This document shows, piece after piece, positions 1-8,703 of a DNA stretch of 64,000 bases; position 1 is the stretch's first letter; every line of letters starts with the position of its first letter. A model generated the notes under the pieces. It had not been told where the DNA came from and searched no databases. It worked only from the letters and a program-made list of their open reading frames with translations. The translations under genes and the position numbers were made by a program. The stretch is taken from contig DUPQ01000032.1 of the NCBI GenBank assembly GCA_012838235.1, positions 1 through 64,000 on the forward strand. Reading direction: 5' to 3'. The DNA is from Clostridiaceae bacterium (lineage in GTDB: Bacteria > Bacillota > Clostridia > DUPQ01).

Positions 1-1522
1 CGGTCTTCATATACCCGTCAAGCTTACCTGCTATCTCGCTGTAATTCTGGTCAAAGTAATAGAACATGCCTCCGTAGCCTAAAGCTTCCATCTCTTTTTC
101 AAACTCCTCTGTTTTCCCGTTTTCAATAACCACCGAGAAAGAACCGGGTATGCTCGTTCTCTCCTTTTTAACAGACCGTACCTTTCCGTCTCCCGCTCTT
201 CTCAATTCGGCTACAATCGGCTTGGTATTAAAATCACCCTCAATGGATTTTGAGGGAGCTATCAGCACGTTATTAGAAAGTGTCAGTTCTCCTCTGTCTC
301 CCGATCCTTTATTTGTGTATGCTCCGATAATCTCATACTCTACTTCGGTTATGAAATCCTGCCCTCTATATCCCAAAGGAGCAAAGTAATCCTCATTACT
401 TTCCGGCTGCCCGGTATCCTTTCTGATTATCATCTTACTATCTACTGTAAAGTCACTTTCATAAACGGAAAGCTTTATCCTATCGCCTACTCTTAAATCA
501 TTTGTAACTGATACAGGCGCACTTATTACACAGACTTTAGCACCTTGTTCATACTCGTCTTTACTTATCGCCCTGCCTCTGTCTATATATGAATCGCCGG
601 CATTGAACGGATACATACTGTACATATCGTCGGTAAGCAATATCTCCATAGAATGCTTGGTTATCTCACAATTGTCTACCAATCTGTTCCATTTCTGATC
701 CTCGGAGTCTAAAAGAGATTGAGCGTCGGTACTCAGAGCCTGAAACGGGTGTGTGGAATCATCGAAAACACGCCATACTTTATCACGATCTATTTCCGGC
801 CGTTCTTTTTTCTCTTCTTCCGAAAGAGTATAGAGATCTCCGTATACACCCACATCCGGACCAAGAGTTCCGTTGTAATCCAGTCGTCCTGAAAACATAC
901 CTTCTTCGTAATCCCAACCGAACATGTAAGCATGTATTATGTACTTTTCTCCTACTTTGAACGGAAACCGTAAGTCGTTTGTTAGTAGTGTACCCCCTAT
1001 TAATATGTAATCACTATTATATCTCGGACCCGGCTTTTCAACAAAAAGGGGAAATATATTCAAATCATTTTTGTCAATCTTGAAAACCGCCCTATAATTT
1101 GAGTCTCGCCAAAAACCTATGCGCTCACATACTCCCGTAATTATGGCATACGAATACGGATAAAATCTTGTTCTTGTACCGCTGATGATAAAGCTCGTTA
1201 TATCCGGACTATATCCCATCAGATATTTTCGCCTGTCGGTATATTTTGTATATTGCGAGTTCTCTGCGGCTTGTTTTACTTTACCAAGCAACTCGTAATC
1301 ATATTTAGGCTCCTCGGAAGATACATATATCTGTTCCGTAAACTCCAACTCTCTTACAATACCTATCGTGGTGAATGCATCTTTTGAATATTTTATACTG
1401 TCATAAGAATACTTCCACATGCCCACACTTATACTCAATGCACTCGCTGAAAGAGCAATAAGCAGTATGAATATAGAGGTCTTTATGGGCGCTCTGTATA
1501 GTTTCTTAATGGAGTATTTCAT
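1..1522 (-). CDS. FtsX/MacB-type ABC transporter permease, N-terminal part (cut by window edge)
   Basis: I translated the minus strand from an ATG at 1522, preceded by a GAGGTAAT ribosome binding site; it stays open to the window edge (about 507 codons), so the C-terminus lies outside. The protein starts with a basic stretch and one membrane helix (residues about 12-30) and continues as a long extracytoplasmic domain. Stretches such as KVCVISAPVS, LRVGDRIKL and YEIIGAYTN follow the pattern of the MacB periplasmic core found between helix 1 and helix 2 of FtsX-type permeases. This implies an ABC exporter or signalling permease that undergoes mechanical cycling, with an ATPase encoded beyond the edge. 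It follows the 275-residue protein by 20 bp and is probably co-transcribed with it. The family is well supported; the substrate is unknown. Confidence 0.8.
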   Translation of the reverse strand, partial: MKYSIKKLYRAPIKTSIFILLIALSASALSISVGMWKYSYDSIKYSKDAFTTIGIVRELEFTEQIYVSSEEPKYDYELLGKVKQAAENSQYTKYTDRRKYLMGYSPDITSFIISGTRTRFYPYSYAIITGVCERIGFWRDSNYRAVFKIDKNDLNIFPLFVEKPGPRYNSDYILIGGTLLTNDLRFPFKVGEKYIIHAYMFGWDYEEGMFSGRLDYNGTLGPDVGVYGDLYTLSEEEKKERPEIDRDKVWRVFDDSTHPFQALSTDAQSLLDSEDQKWNRLVDNCEITKHSMEILLTDDMYSMYPFNAGDSYIDRGRAISKDEYEQGAKVCVISAPVSVTNDLRVGDRIKLSVYESDFTVDSKMIIRKDTGQPESNEDYFAPLGYRGQDFITEVEYEIIGAYTNKGSGDRGELTLSNNVLIAPSKSIEGDFNTKPIVAELRRAGDGKVRSVKKERTSIPGSFSVVIENGKTEEFEKEMEALGYGGMFYYFDQNYSEIAGKLDGYMKT

Positions 1523-1542
1523 TATTACCTCATTTCCATCAG

Positions 1543-2370
1543 TTATTTCACATTAGGTATGTAGTAAAAGTCATAATCCGTATATACGCAATTCCGACCT
1601 TCTTTCTTTGTTGCACTATCGGAAAAATATTCGTTCATAAGACCATATATTGCGGACACATCGGCTTCCTCTTCATAATATATGCTGAGCGATTTAATCA
1701 TTTTATTCAATTTAGCCTCATCATACTCAAACAGTTCACCATAGGTATACATTGAAACATATATGGTATCTTGGGTATCTGCCTGATAGAAACCGATAAC
1801 CTTGAAATTGCGACTGAGATGATAGGGCTCTAAATTAATCAGCATTATGTCTATATCATCTACCGTATATCCTTTGGCAATATTTTCTTTCATCCATGCA
1901 GGCAAGATTACATATCCCTTTTTTTCCTCCTCATTCTTCTTCATCATATATGAAGAGTCATAACCTTTAATGAAAGTTACCTTACAATTATCTTTTCTCT
2001 CTATAGTTTTGATGCTGGTTATACCCTGATAATATGAAAGCCTGTCAATCGGCCCTATATGCCACGGCTTTTTATATGCAAGAGAAATATCATCACGCTG
2101 CTTCGATAAGACTGTCTGAGCCTCTATATCCTCCGCATTTGCAAGAAAGTCTTCCTGCCTGTTGATCATGCTTCGCACATACTCATACGGCATATTCAAA
2201 TCGATTTCTGCATCTTGTCCTATCCTGCGTACAGGTATTTCATGCAATGAAGGAGCTTCCTCTTTATTTCCCGGCAACAAAAACAGAAACACTGCCGCTA
2301 CAATTATAAGGATAGCGACAATTATGAATACTGCTATTCTTGCTTTGACTTTGGTTTTTTCTTTTTCCAT
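1543..2370 (-). CDS. Membrane-anchored stand-alone MacB-periplasmic-domain-like protein
   Basis: This 275-residue protein has a basic N-terminus, a membrane helix at about 13-33 and an extracytoplasmic remainder. I see LNMPYEY (58-64), a strand YVILP (153-157), then FKVIGFYQ (189-196) and TIYVSMYTY, the order seen in MacB periplasmic core domains of FtsX permeases. There are no further membrane helices, so it looks like the extracytoplasmic domain without the permease. It is clearly related to both halves of the 605-residue protein at 53007-54824 (shared LNMPY.Y, YVI.P, VIG.Y, EYF.D). It precedes the FtsX permease in the same transcription unit, so it may be an accessory or sensor subunit; that role is inference. 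No family name is recognised with certainty. Confidence 0.75.
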   Translation of the reverse strand: MEKEKTKVKARIAVFIIVAILIIVAAVFLFLLPGNKEEAPSLHEIPVRRIGQDAEIDLNMPYEYVRSMINRQEDFLANAEDIEAQTVLSKQRDDISLAYKKPWHIGPIDRLSYYQGITSIKTIERKDNCKVTFIKGYDSSYMMKKNEEEKKGYVILPAWMKENIAKGYTVDDIDIMLINLEPYHLSRNFKVIGFYQADTQDTIYVSMYTYGELFEYDEAKLNKMIKSLSIYYEEEADVSAIYGLMNEYFSDSATKKEGRNCVYTDYDFYYIPNVK

Positions 2371-2459
2371 TATCTCACCTCTCGGTTTAATAAAATATAT
2401 ACACGGACTTAAAGCCTTATATTGCTTCTGTTAATATTTTGATTGTTTAGATATGTTTG

Positions 2460-2487
2460 ATACTATCATAACAGGCATTTATGTCAA
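2460..2487 (-). promoter_or_regulatory. Sigma-A type promoter of the 275-aa protein/permease operon
   Basis: On the minus strand TTGACA (2482-2487) is followed by a 16-bp spacer and TAGTAT (2460-2465). The expected transcript starts near 2453, leaving a leader of about 80 nt before the gene at 2370. The direct repeats at 2503-2520 lie immediately upstream. Confidence 0.7.
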
Positions 2488-2502
2488 CGCTTTGCAGGAA
2501 AA

Positions 2503-2520
2503 GTTCATTAAAAGTTCATT
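2503..2520 (-). promoter_or_regulatory. 11-bp-phased direct repeat upstream of promoter (candidate response-regulator box)
   Basis: GTTCATT occurs at 2503-2509 and again at 2514-2520 on the plus strand, exactly 11 bp apart. The near copy begins 15 bp upstream of the -35 box. The same arrangement occurs upstream of the genes starting at 54824 and 59567. One-turn spacing is typical of OmpR/PhoB-family dimers; the regulator is not identified. Confidence 0.5.
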
Positions 2521-2573
2521 TTTACTAATAATTTAGTTACAATAAGCACTAAAAAATCGAGTTTTACCGATAT

Positions 2574-3875
2574 TTACTTTCCCGATAATATATTCTCAAA
2601 TACATCATTCTTCTCCACATCCGGTCCGACTAAACTTCTGTACAATCCGAACCATCTGCAGTCGTACTGACTTTCACCCTGTCTTACGGCAAAGGACCAT
2701 ATGTGCTGACTCTTATGACAGTCATAGCCTTGTACGGCCATTTCAAATGCTGTAAGCCCGTTGAATCGCTCCAGCGGAATATCCCAGTTCATTAAAATCT
2801 TGTTTTCCTCATATAAATGAAGATACAGTTTCGGAGTATCCCATACACCGTATTTTTCATACGATGACATATATTTTGTGCTGTCCGCGGCATATTCCAC
2901 CGCTAAAGTAAGGGCATATGCATTCAACATATGAGCTCCGTGACCGTACTCGCCTTTTAAGTCATGTCCTATCACCACTTCCGGTTTGAATCTTCTTAAA
3001 AGTTCCACCTGGAAATTCAGCACATCCTCCAGAGGATATACGCTTTTAGCATGTTCCAGATTTGAACAATATTTATCCTCAAATTCACTTATAACCGGGT
3101 ATGCGGTCATGCCTACGGTCCATAATCCGTTCAGCAACTCATGAGGCCTGTACGGTTCTCCCCAATGGTTTGTAAGATATGCAATCTGGACTTTGTATTG
3201 CAACTGTCCGGCATAATACGGCATCATACCTCCGAAGTACAGATGTTCATCATCGGCATGAGTGGGTAACAGCAGCATATCGGCATCTTCATACGGGGGA
3301 TTCCATATCTGTACCCATCCGGGAAGATTGCCGTATGTGAAAACATAGACATCACATATTGTTGCACCATCGTTTGTCAACTCAATACTTATTCTTGTGC
3401 AACCGCACGGCAACTCTATATATTCATGTATAAATCCGTTCTTTCCGCACGTCAATTTTTCATCACCTATATTAAGCGTCCATTCTCCCGGTATTTTGTC
3501 CCATATTATGTATAAAGAGTGCATCTTTTCATAAGACGATATCTCTATTTTTGATCCTTTGTTAAGTTTGTGTTTGGAGTAGAAGCTGTAATCGGAAAGC
3601 TTGTCGGAATAATGCCCGTCAACACTTACATACACCTTCTTGGTTATATCCTCCGCATCGGGTTTTATCTCTTCTGTAGGCTCGGGAGTCGGCTCGGGTG
3701 TTGCAGACGGTGTTTCCGTTTCCGGTATAACTGTGGGTGTCGGTGTCGGTGTGGGTGATGGTAAAACTACTGTTGTCCCGCTCGGAGAAATAACCGGTTC
3801 GGCACAACCGCACAGCACAAGCAACAGAGCTGCAACTATAATCAATATAAGCAATTTATATGCTTTCCTTTTCAT
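2574..3875 (-). CDS. Lipoprotein PIG-L family (LmbE-like) deacetylase
   Basis: I prefer the ATG at 3875 (433 residues) because it starts directly with a lipoprotein signal, MKRKAYKLL, then a hydrophobic core and the lipobox LCGC (lipidated Cys about residue 24). An upstream ATG at 3923 is possible. A Pro/Thr/Glu-rich linker (about 35-70) is followed by a small beta domain and the catalytic domain. The metal motif PTHADDEH (about 204-211) and GEYGHGAH (about 308-315) are the usual PIG-L zinc-binding elements. PIG-L enzymes remove acetyl groups from N-acetylglucosamine-type sugars, so this one probably acts on cell-surface or environmental glycans from the outer face of the membrane. It diverges from the phosphodiester glycosidase operon with overlapping promoters. 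The family call is firm; the substrate is unknown. Confidence 0.85.
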   Translation of the reverse strand: MKRKAYKLLILIIVAALLLVLCGCAEPVISPSGTTVVLPSPTPTPTPTVIPETETPSATPEPTPEPTEEIKPDAEDITKKVYVSVDGHYSDKLSDYSFYSKHKLNKGSKIEISSYEKMHSLYIIWDKIPGEWTLNIGDEKLTCGKNGFIHEYIELPCGCTRISIELTNDGATICDVYVFTYGNLPGWVQIWNPPYEDADMLLLPTHADDEHLYFGGMMPYYAGQLQYKVQIAYLTNHWGEPYRPHELLNGLWTVGMTAYPVISEFEDKYCSNLEHAKSVYPLEDVLNFQVELLRRFKPEVVIGHDLKGEYGHGAHMLNAYALTLAVEYAADSTKYMSSYEKYGVWDTPKLYLHLYEENKILMNWDIPLERFNGLTAFEMAVQGYDCHKSQHIWSFAVRQGESQYDCRWFGLYRSLVGPDVEKNDVFENILSGK

Positions 3876-3943
3876 AAGACAACTAACCTTTATATAACAA
3901 TACCTTTCTTTTCTTTGCCGCATATCCGCTTAACGGCACCAAT

Positions 3944-3978
3944 ATTATATTGGAAATTCCTCTCTTTGTGAATATAAT
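3944..3978. promoter_or_regulatory. Overlapping divergent promoters
   Basis: Plus strand: TTGGAA (3950-3955), 17-bp spacer, TATAAT (3973-3978), reading into the gene at 4007. Minus strand: TTCACA (read from 3972 to 3967), 17-bp spacer, TATAAT (3949 to 3944), reading into the PIG-L gene. The -35 and -10 elements of the two directions interlock, so the two polymerases should compete. Confidence 0.6.
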
Positions 3979-4006
3979 ATATGGAGGGTAAGTAAGGAGA
4001 CTTGTT

Positions 4007-5050
4007 ATGACAAACAAACTCGGTGCTGCAAAAAGAGCGGTTTCAGTAATATTGAAAACTCTGGCTGTTTTCTTTACCACTTTAGCTTTAATAGTTGTGG
4101 CTCTGCTGGGAGTTATATATGTATTGGTAAAAGGCCCTTCTCCTACCGCAAAAAAACTGTTTGTGCTGTCGGTAAGAGAAACAAGTGCTGTAGGCTTTCT
4201 GGCCGACATATATCTGTCGGATGAAGAGCTTGCAACCCTTACTGTTTCGGAAATTGTAGAAGAACCGAAAGAAAAAACCGATACCTCCTTAATCGAAATA
4301 CCCACACCTACCTCTTCATTACCTCCTTCGGGGGAGGATGCTGATATTACGGATACCGTTCCGGAGGAAAAAGATATAGAGGTTGTCAGAATAAAGGGAA
4401 GCCTTTATGAAGCGGTTATGCTTATAGTAAAAGATCCCTTAAGAGTATTTGTGGGAACTCCCGACGAATTGGGAGGAAAAGGCTTAAAGCTTACGGAAAT
4501 GGTGGAAAAGTATGATGCCGTTGCCGGTATCAATGCGGGCGGTTTCTATGATCCCTTGGGAGGCGGTCATGAAGGCACTCCCGACGGTATGGTTATATGT
4601 AACGGTGAAGTAGTCTGGGGTGACCCCGATGTAAAACTGAATGTCTCCGCCTTTGATGATAAGGGTATATTGCATGTAGGCATGATGACCACACAGGAGG
4701 CAATGGATGCCAAGATACAGTGGGCGGTCAGTTTCGGACCCCCTTTGATTATAAACGGAAAAGTGCAGAGTTTTGAAAAAGACCTCATAAGCGGATTAAA
4801 TCCCCGAACGGCAATCGGACAACGTGCCGACGGAGCGGTTCTGATGCTGGTGGTTGACGGCAGACGCATGAACTCCCTGGGCGCCACATATGCCGACTTA
4901 GCGGATATTATGCTGGATTTCGGAGCAGTCAACGCTTCCAATTTAGACGGCGGCTCCTCAACACTTATGATTTATGAGGGTGAGGTACTCAATGTCTGTG
5001 CATCGGTAACCGGTCCGAGGGCTCTTCCCACTTCATTTTTGGTAAGGTGA
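4007..5050 (+). CDS. Membrane-anchored phosphodiester glycosidase family protein (NAGPA/DUF2233-like)
   Basis: The 347-residue protein has an AAGGAGA ribosome binding site, an N-terminal membrane helix (about 15-40), an acidic Pro/Ser linker (about 85-115) and a C-terminal NAGPA domain. Family motifs are visible: AGINAGGFYDP, TAIGQ, LMLVVDGR and NLDGGSSTLM. The family includes the mammalian uncovering enzyme N-acetylglucosamine-1-phosphodiester alpha-N-acetylglucosaminidase and bacterial proteins involved in exopolysaccharide or teichoic-acid-type phosphodiesters. It probably cleaves sugar phosphodiesters outside the cell. Its stop codon lies 2 bp before the ATG of the next gene, so the two are translationally linked, and a GT2-GtrA gene follows; together they suggest wall or exopolysaccharide decoration. 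The exact substrate is unknown. Confidence 0.85.
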   Translation: MTNKLGAAKRAVSVILKTLAVFFTTLALIVVALLGVIYVLVKGPSPTAKKLFVLSVRETSAVGFLADIYLSDEELATLTVSEIVEEPKEKTDTSLIEIPTPTSSLPPSGEDADITDTVPEEKDIEVVRIKGSLYEAVMLIVKDPLRVFVGTPDELGGKGLKLTEMVEKYDAVAGINAGGFYDPLGGGHEGTPDGMVICNGEVVWGDPDVKLNVSAFDDKGILHVGMMTTQEAMDAKIQWAVSFGPPLIINGKVQSFEKDLISGLNPRTAIGQRADGAVLMLVVDGRRMNSLGATYADLADIMLDFGAVNASNLDGGSSTLMIYEGEVLNVCASVTGPRALPTSFLVR

Positions 5051-5052
5051 TT

Positions 5053-6465
5053 ATGAGAGATAAAGCAGTTATGCATAATAAAGACAATGCGGGAAAACCC
5101 AAGAGTAAATTCGTAAAAGGCTTGATAATATATTCAATATGCTTTCTTGTTGCGGTGTTTATCGGTTTGGTTTTCTTCTGGCAATATATAAAGTCCTATG
5201 AAATATCCCGACCGGAAAACTATATGAACGAGTTTATCTCTACCGTCAATGACGATACCGTAAGGACCCTGATGACTGAAAACAAGAAGATTGAAGTATC
5301 GGAATTTGAAGAGGAAAACACAGTCATTAATCAATTATACTTTTCACTTCTTAAGAATGAAGAGTATAAATACCGTAAGATGCCGGGGCAATATGCCGAC
5401 ACATCACCGGTCTACATAATCTATACCGACTCGGCAGATTTAGGTAAAGTTGTGCTGACAAGTAAGGGTGATAATTCCGCAAAATACGGTTTCAATCTTT
5501 GGCAGACCGGCAGCTTTACCGTTTTGGATTGGGTACTTTTACCTGAGCAAAAAACATTAAGTATAACGGTACCGGAGTATGCCGATGTGTATGTCAATAA
5601 TATAAAAGTGGGTGAATCATATATCACGGACAATGCCGTAGCATATACAGGTTTTGAATATGTCAATCAGCCTTTTGATAAAAGACCTACAGGAAAGAAA
5701 TATGAGATACCGGGTATATACCTGGAGGCGGAAGTAACGGCTGAAGACGACAAGGGGTTGCCTTTAGAACTTAACAAAACGGAAAACGAGTATGCCTACC
5801 CTTTAGTTATAAAAGAAACTTATTCATATAAAGTCACCGCTCCGAAAGAGGTTAAGGTTTATATAAACGGAGTATTACTTACGGAAAAGTATATTGAAAA
5901 CGGTGAAGCATATTATCCGGGGCAGGAAAATATAACGACATACTCGCAGGTTCCTTTGTTAAACACATACTCAGCCGACAATTTGTATTATAAACCGGAT
6001 ATTGAATGTTATGATGTAAACGGAAAGTCTTTGGAGGTAACGAAGGCCTCCGATAGCAAGAATATATTCTATCACTACCCCGCAGACGAGCAACTGAAAA
6101 ACACTCACGAACAGCATGCTCTGAATTTTGCCAAAACATATATTAATTTTACCGTCAATGCCACAGGCGATATATGGGGATATTTCCCCACATTAAACGC
6201 ATATCTTGTTGAAGGCAGTGTTTTACAGTCCAGGCTTAAGTCGGCATGTGCAAGTCTGTACTGGGTAATGGGCTCCACTTTGGAGTATAAGTATCTTAAA
6301 GTTATTGATTTCCGTCCGGTAAGTGAAACATGTTTCACATGCACTATGTCTTTCAGTGCAATACATAAAACATACTATGAAACGCGATATCTGGAAGATT
6401 CGTTTGACCTGGTGTTTATACTGTATAATAATAAGTGGAAAGTAGCGGAGATGCTTTCGGAATAA
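5053..6465 (+). CDS. Membrane-anchored protein with repeated beta modules and NTF2-like C-terminus
   Basis: I prefer the ATG at 5053, which follows AAGGTG, over an in-frame GTG at 5047. The protein (470 residues) has a cytoplasmic basic tail, one membrane helix (about 24-45) and a large outside part. Two stretches resemble each other, SITVPEYADVYVNNIKVGES and YKVTAPKEVKVYINGVLLTE; both end in a (V/I)Y(V/I)N turn as in PEGA- or TcaA-type beta domains. The last 110 residues read as an NTF2-like fold. It lies between the phosphodiester glycosidase and the glycosyltransferase in one operon. I do not recognise a named family; a scaffold or sensor role at the wall is a guess. Confidence 0.75.
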   Translation: MRDKAVMHNKDNAGKPKSKFVKGLIIYSICFLVAVFIGLVFFWQYIKSYEISRPENYMNEFISTVNDDTVRTLMTENKKIEVSEFEEENTVINQLYFSLLKNEEYKYRKMPGQYADTSPVYIIYTDSADLGKVVLTSKGDNSAKYGFNLWQTGSFTVLDWVLLPEQKTLSITVPEYADVYVNNIKVGESYITDNAVAYTGFEYVNQPFDKRPTGKKYEIPGIYLEAEVTAEDDKGLPLELNKTENEYAYPLVIKETYSYKVTAPKEVKVYINGVLLTEKYIENGEAYYPGQENITTYSQVPLLNTYSADNLYYKPDIECYDVNGKSLEVTKASDSKNIFYHYPADEQLKNTHEQHALNFAKTYINFTVNATGDIWGYFPTLNAYLVEGSVLQSRLKSACASLYWVMGSTLEYKYLKVIDFRPVSETCFTCTMSFSAIHKTYYETRYLEDSFDLVFILYNNKWKVAEMLSE

Positions 6466-6480
6466 ATAAGGAGTATAATC

Positions 6481-7560
6481 ATGACATTTAAAGATAACGG
6501 TCTTGGAATAACCGCAGTTATACCGTCATTAAATCCCTCACAGAAACTTCTTACGACGGTTTCGGGATTAATTGAACAAGGCTTTTCCGATATTATAGTG
6601 GTAAATGACGGAAGCAGTCCGGAGTATGACGGTATATTCGATGAAGTATCTTCTACGGAACAGTGCACTCTATTAAAGCATGAAGTGAATAAAGGAAAAG
6701 GAGCTGCTCTTAAAACAGCCTTTTCATATATTCAGCAACGGAACAAAGATATTAAAGGTGTAGTCACAGCGGATGCGGACGGACAGCATCTTCCTGAAGA
6801 CATATTGAAATGTTCGCAGCACATGACCGATGACAAAACGGTTATATTGGGAGCAAGGAATTTCCATCAACCGGATGTTCCCCCGAAAAGCTTTTTGGGA
6901 AACAAGATAACTTCCTTTGTTTTCAAAACGGGATGCGGAATAAATATAAACGACACACAAACCGGACTGAGAGTATTTCCCGTAAAACTTATTCCTTTCC
7001 TTCTTTCAGTTGAGGGTGATCGTTTTGAATATGAAACCAATATGCTTTTAGAGATGAAACCCGAAGGTATTCCGTTTAAAGAAGTGGAAATAACCACCGT
7101 ATATGAGGATAAAAATGTAGGGTCGCATTTCAAGGCGGTTCGAGATGCTTTCAGGATATACAAGCTCATATTCAAGTTTATGCTCAGTTCAATAATATCT
7201 TTCCTTTTGGACAACATTGTTTTCTATGTGTCTTTGTTGATATTTGCAAATTATGTAGAGAATACAAGGATTCTTATAAGTACGGTAATAGCCAGAGCAT
7301 TATCCTCATTTTTTAACTTCAATTTCAATAAAAGTTCGGTTTTCAAACATAAGTGTGATTATAAAAAGTGTCTTATCAAATACTATGTATTATCCGTATC
7401 CGTTATGCTTGCATCGGCAGGTCTTGTAACTTTGCTTTCCTTGATTATCCCTGCCGAAAAAGAAATAATAATCACATTGATTAAAATAGGGGTGGATGCA
7501 ATATTATTCTTTGTTTCTTTTCATGTTCAAAGAGAATGGGTATTCAAGAAGTGTAAATAG
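6481..7560 (+). CDS. GT2 glycosyltransferase fused to GtrA-like membrane domain
   Basis: The first 215 residues or so are a DPM1/polyprenyl-phosphate sugar transferase-like GT2 domain: VIPSLNPS, VVNDGSS, KGKGAALKTA, ADADGQH (the metal-binding DxD) and the product region FEYETNMLLE. The remainder is a GtrA domain of four membrane helices (SIISFLLDNIVFYVSLL onwards). Known fusions of this type load a sugar onto undecaprenyl phosphate and help flip it for use outside the membrane. It is the last gene of the 4007-7560 operon. Its last 17 bases are repeated at 18504, and its last 170 bases are repeated in degraded form directly downstream. Confidence 0.88.
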   Translation: MTFKDNGLGITAVIPSLNPSQKLLTTVSGLIEQGFSDIIVVNDGSSPEYDGIFDEVSSTEQCTLLKHEVNKGKGAALKTAFSYIQQRNKDIKGVVTADADGQHLPEDILKCSQHMTDDKTVILGARNFHQPDVPPKSFLGNKITSFVFKTGCGININDTQTGLRVFPVKLIPFLLSVEGDRFEYETNMLLEMKPEGIPFKEVEITTVYEDKNVGSHFKAVRDAFRIYKLIFKFMLSSIISFLLDNIVFYVSLLIFANYVENTRILISTVIARALSSFFNFNFNKSSVFKHKCDYKKCLIKYYVLSVSVMLASAGLVTLLSLIIPAEKEIIITLIKIGVDAILFFVSFHVQREWVFKKCK

Positions 7561-7564
7561 TTAT

Positions 7565-7609
7565 TTAATCGTTTTGCTCCTCATCTATGTCATTAAACCA
7601 AAAATCCAT
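7565..7609 (-). pseudogene. 3' fragment of the small gene at 18525-18662
   Basis: Read on the minus strand this encodes MDFWFNDIDEEQND and a stop, matching the end of the intact small protein (MDFWFNDVDDEQ...NDEKND) with five codons missing. The upstream two thirds of the gene are absent. It sits right after the GT2-GtrA stop codon, as the intact gene does relative to the residual 3' end at 18504-18520, so it marks the copied junction. Confidence 0.8.
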
Positions 7610-7775
7610 GTATTATCCGTATCCGTTATGCTTGTATTGGCAGGTCTTGTAACTTTACTTTCCTTGATTATCCCTGCCGAAAGAGAAATAATAATCATAT
7701 TGATTAAAACAGGGGCGTGTATACAATACTTTTCTTTGTTTCTTTCCATGTTCAAAGAGAATGGGTTTTCAAGAG
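7608..7775 (+). pseudogene. Degraded tandem copy of the 3' end of the GT2-GtrA gene
   Basis: Bases 7608-7775 align with 7385-7550, with roughly one difference in ten by eye and a couple of small indels. The copy still encodes the GtrA helix region in part (SVSVMLVLAGLVTLLSLI) but has no start codon of its own and drifts out of frame near the end. It stops at TCAAGAG, where the GC-rich island begins. The 317 bases between 7561 and 7877 hold only this copy, the small-gene fragment and a short GGTGGT-TTGT-ACCACC hairpin (7789-7804). Confidence 0.85.
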
Positions 7776-7877
7776 TTAATATGTAAAGGGTGGTTTGTAC
7801 CACCAAATACATATGGCTGCGGCTCATTTGTGGTGAATTGGAAAGCAGTTGTAAGAAATGAGTATTGTCTTTTTCTT

Positions 7878-8675
7878 TTATTTCAACAATCCCTCAACAT
7901 AGGACTCTTCAACCGCCATGTCAAAGTAATCCAGAGTATTTTCATCTCCCCACCGGAGATTTCGCATAATGCCTATTCCTGGTATGATAACTGTTGTTGC
8001 CGACTTTGGAAGTTCCTGTCGGATAAGTTCACAAATCCGCAGCAAGTGTGCCTTGGGCAGACCGCATCGGTCATGTGCTGTGTAAATATGATTAATGGGA
8101 AACTCTGCAAGCCCGGCAAGTTTTTTACAATGTTCATCCAGCGGGACCGTAGGCGTTAGACCGTAGAGCAATCGTCTTGAACAGGAATCCCCGCTGAACA
8201 AAAAACCAGACTGCTTGTCCCAAAACAGAACGCTCCCCAGTGTATGCCCGGGCATATGGATAACCTCAAGAATTCGCTCACCCAGATCAATCTTCTGTCT
8301 GTCCTTCAGCGGATTCAGTACGACATTATGTATGGGAAAACATATTCCCGGAATCCCTTTCAGGACCAGATCATAATCATCAGGATGAAGCCATGCTTCA
8401 CCAACCGACTCAAGATTGTAAACATGATCCGGGTGCCCATGGGTTAACAGTACCTGTGTCGGAAGGCCTGTAAGCTGACAAGCATAGGAAAACAAATCCG
8501 GTGTATCTACTGCCAAATCAATTAAAGCAGCCTTTTCCTGTCCTTGTATCAAATATGAATTCTGTGTTGCCCTGCCCGGTGCGTCTGAAAATCCGTCAGA
8601 ATTCGGTCCGTGAAGACTGTCGGAAATCCGATATATCCCTCTTGACAGTTCCGTGTAAAACAAATTACATTCCAA
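7878..8675 (-). CDS. MBL-fold metallo-hydrolase
   Basis: The 265-residue protein carries the metallo-beta-lactamase signature THGHPDH (HxHxDH), HMPGHT for the third metal histidine, SGDSC with the bridging Asp, and YTAHD near the C-terminus. This is the glyoxalase II/lactonase-like group; the reaction is probably hydrolysis of an ester, lactone or thioester. It seems to start at TTG (8675), since AAAAGGAGA lies 9 bases upstream and no suitable ATG follows soon. It is the last gene of the island operon, 28 bp after the GH43 gene, so a small aromatic ester or sugar lactone released by the upstream enzymes is a plausible substrate (inference). Confidence 0.85.
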   Translation of the reverse strand: MECNLFYTELSRGIYRISDSLHGPNSDGFSDAPGRATQNSYLIQGQEKAALIDLAVDTPDLFSYACQLTGLPTQVLLTHGHPDHVYNLESVGEAWLHPDDYDLVLKGIPGICFPIHNVVLNPLKDRQKIDLGERILEVIHMPGHTLGSVLFWDKQSGFLFSGDSCSRRLLYGLTPTVPLDEHCKKLAGLAEFPINHIYTAHDRCGLPKAHLLRICELIRQELPKSATTVIIPGIGIMRNLRWGDENTLDYFDMAVEESYVEGLLK

Positions 8676-8703
8676 TTACATCGTCTCCTTTTATAAATAA
8701 TCC

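Noticed and set aside
3570-3897. Several frames rich in Gly, Val, Cys and Arg opposite the PIG-L linker
   Set aside because: They are antisense readings of the Pro/Thr-rich linker repeat of the lipoprotein.
7496-7786. 96-codon reading frame across the GT2 gene end and its copy
   Set aside because: It is out of frame with the real gene at its start and only follows the duplicated sequence; it is a by-product of the tandem copy.
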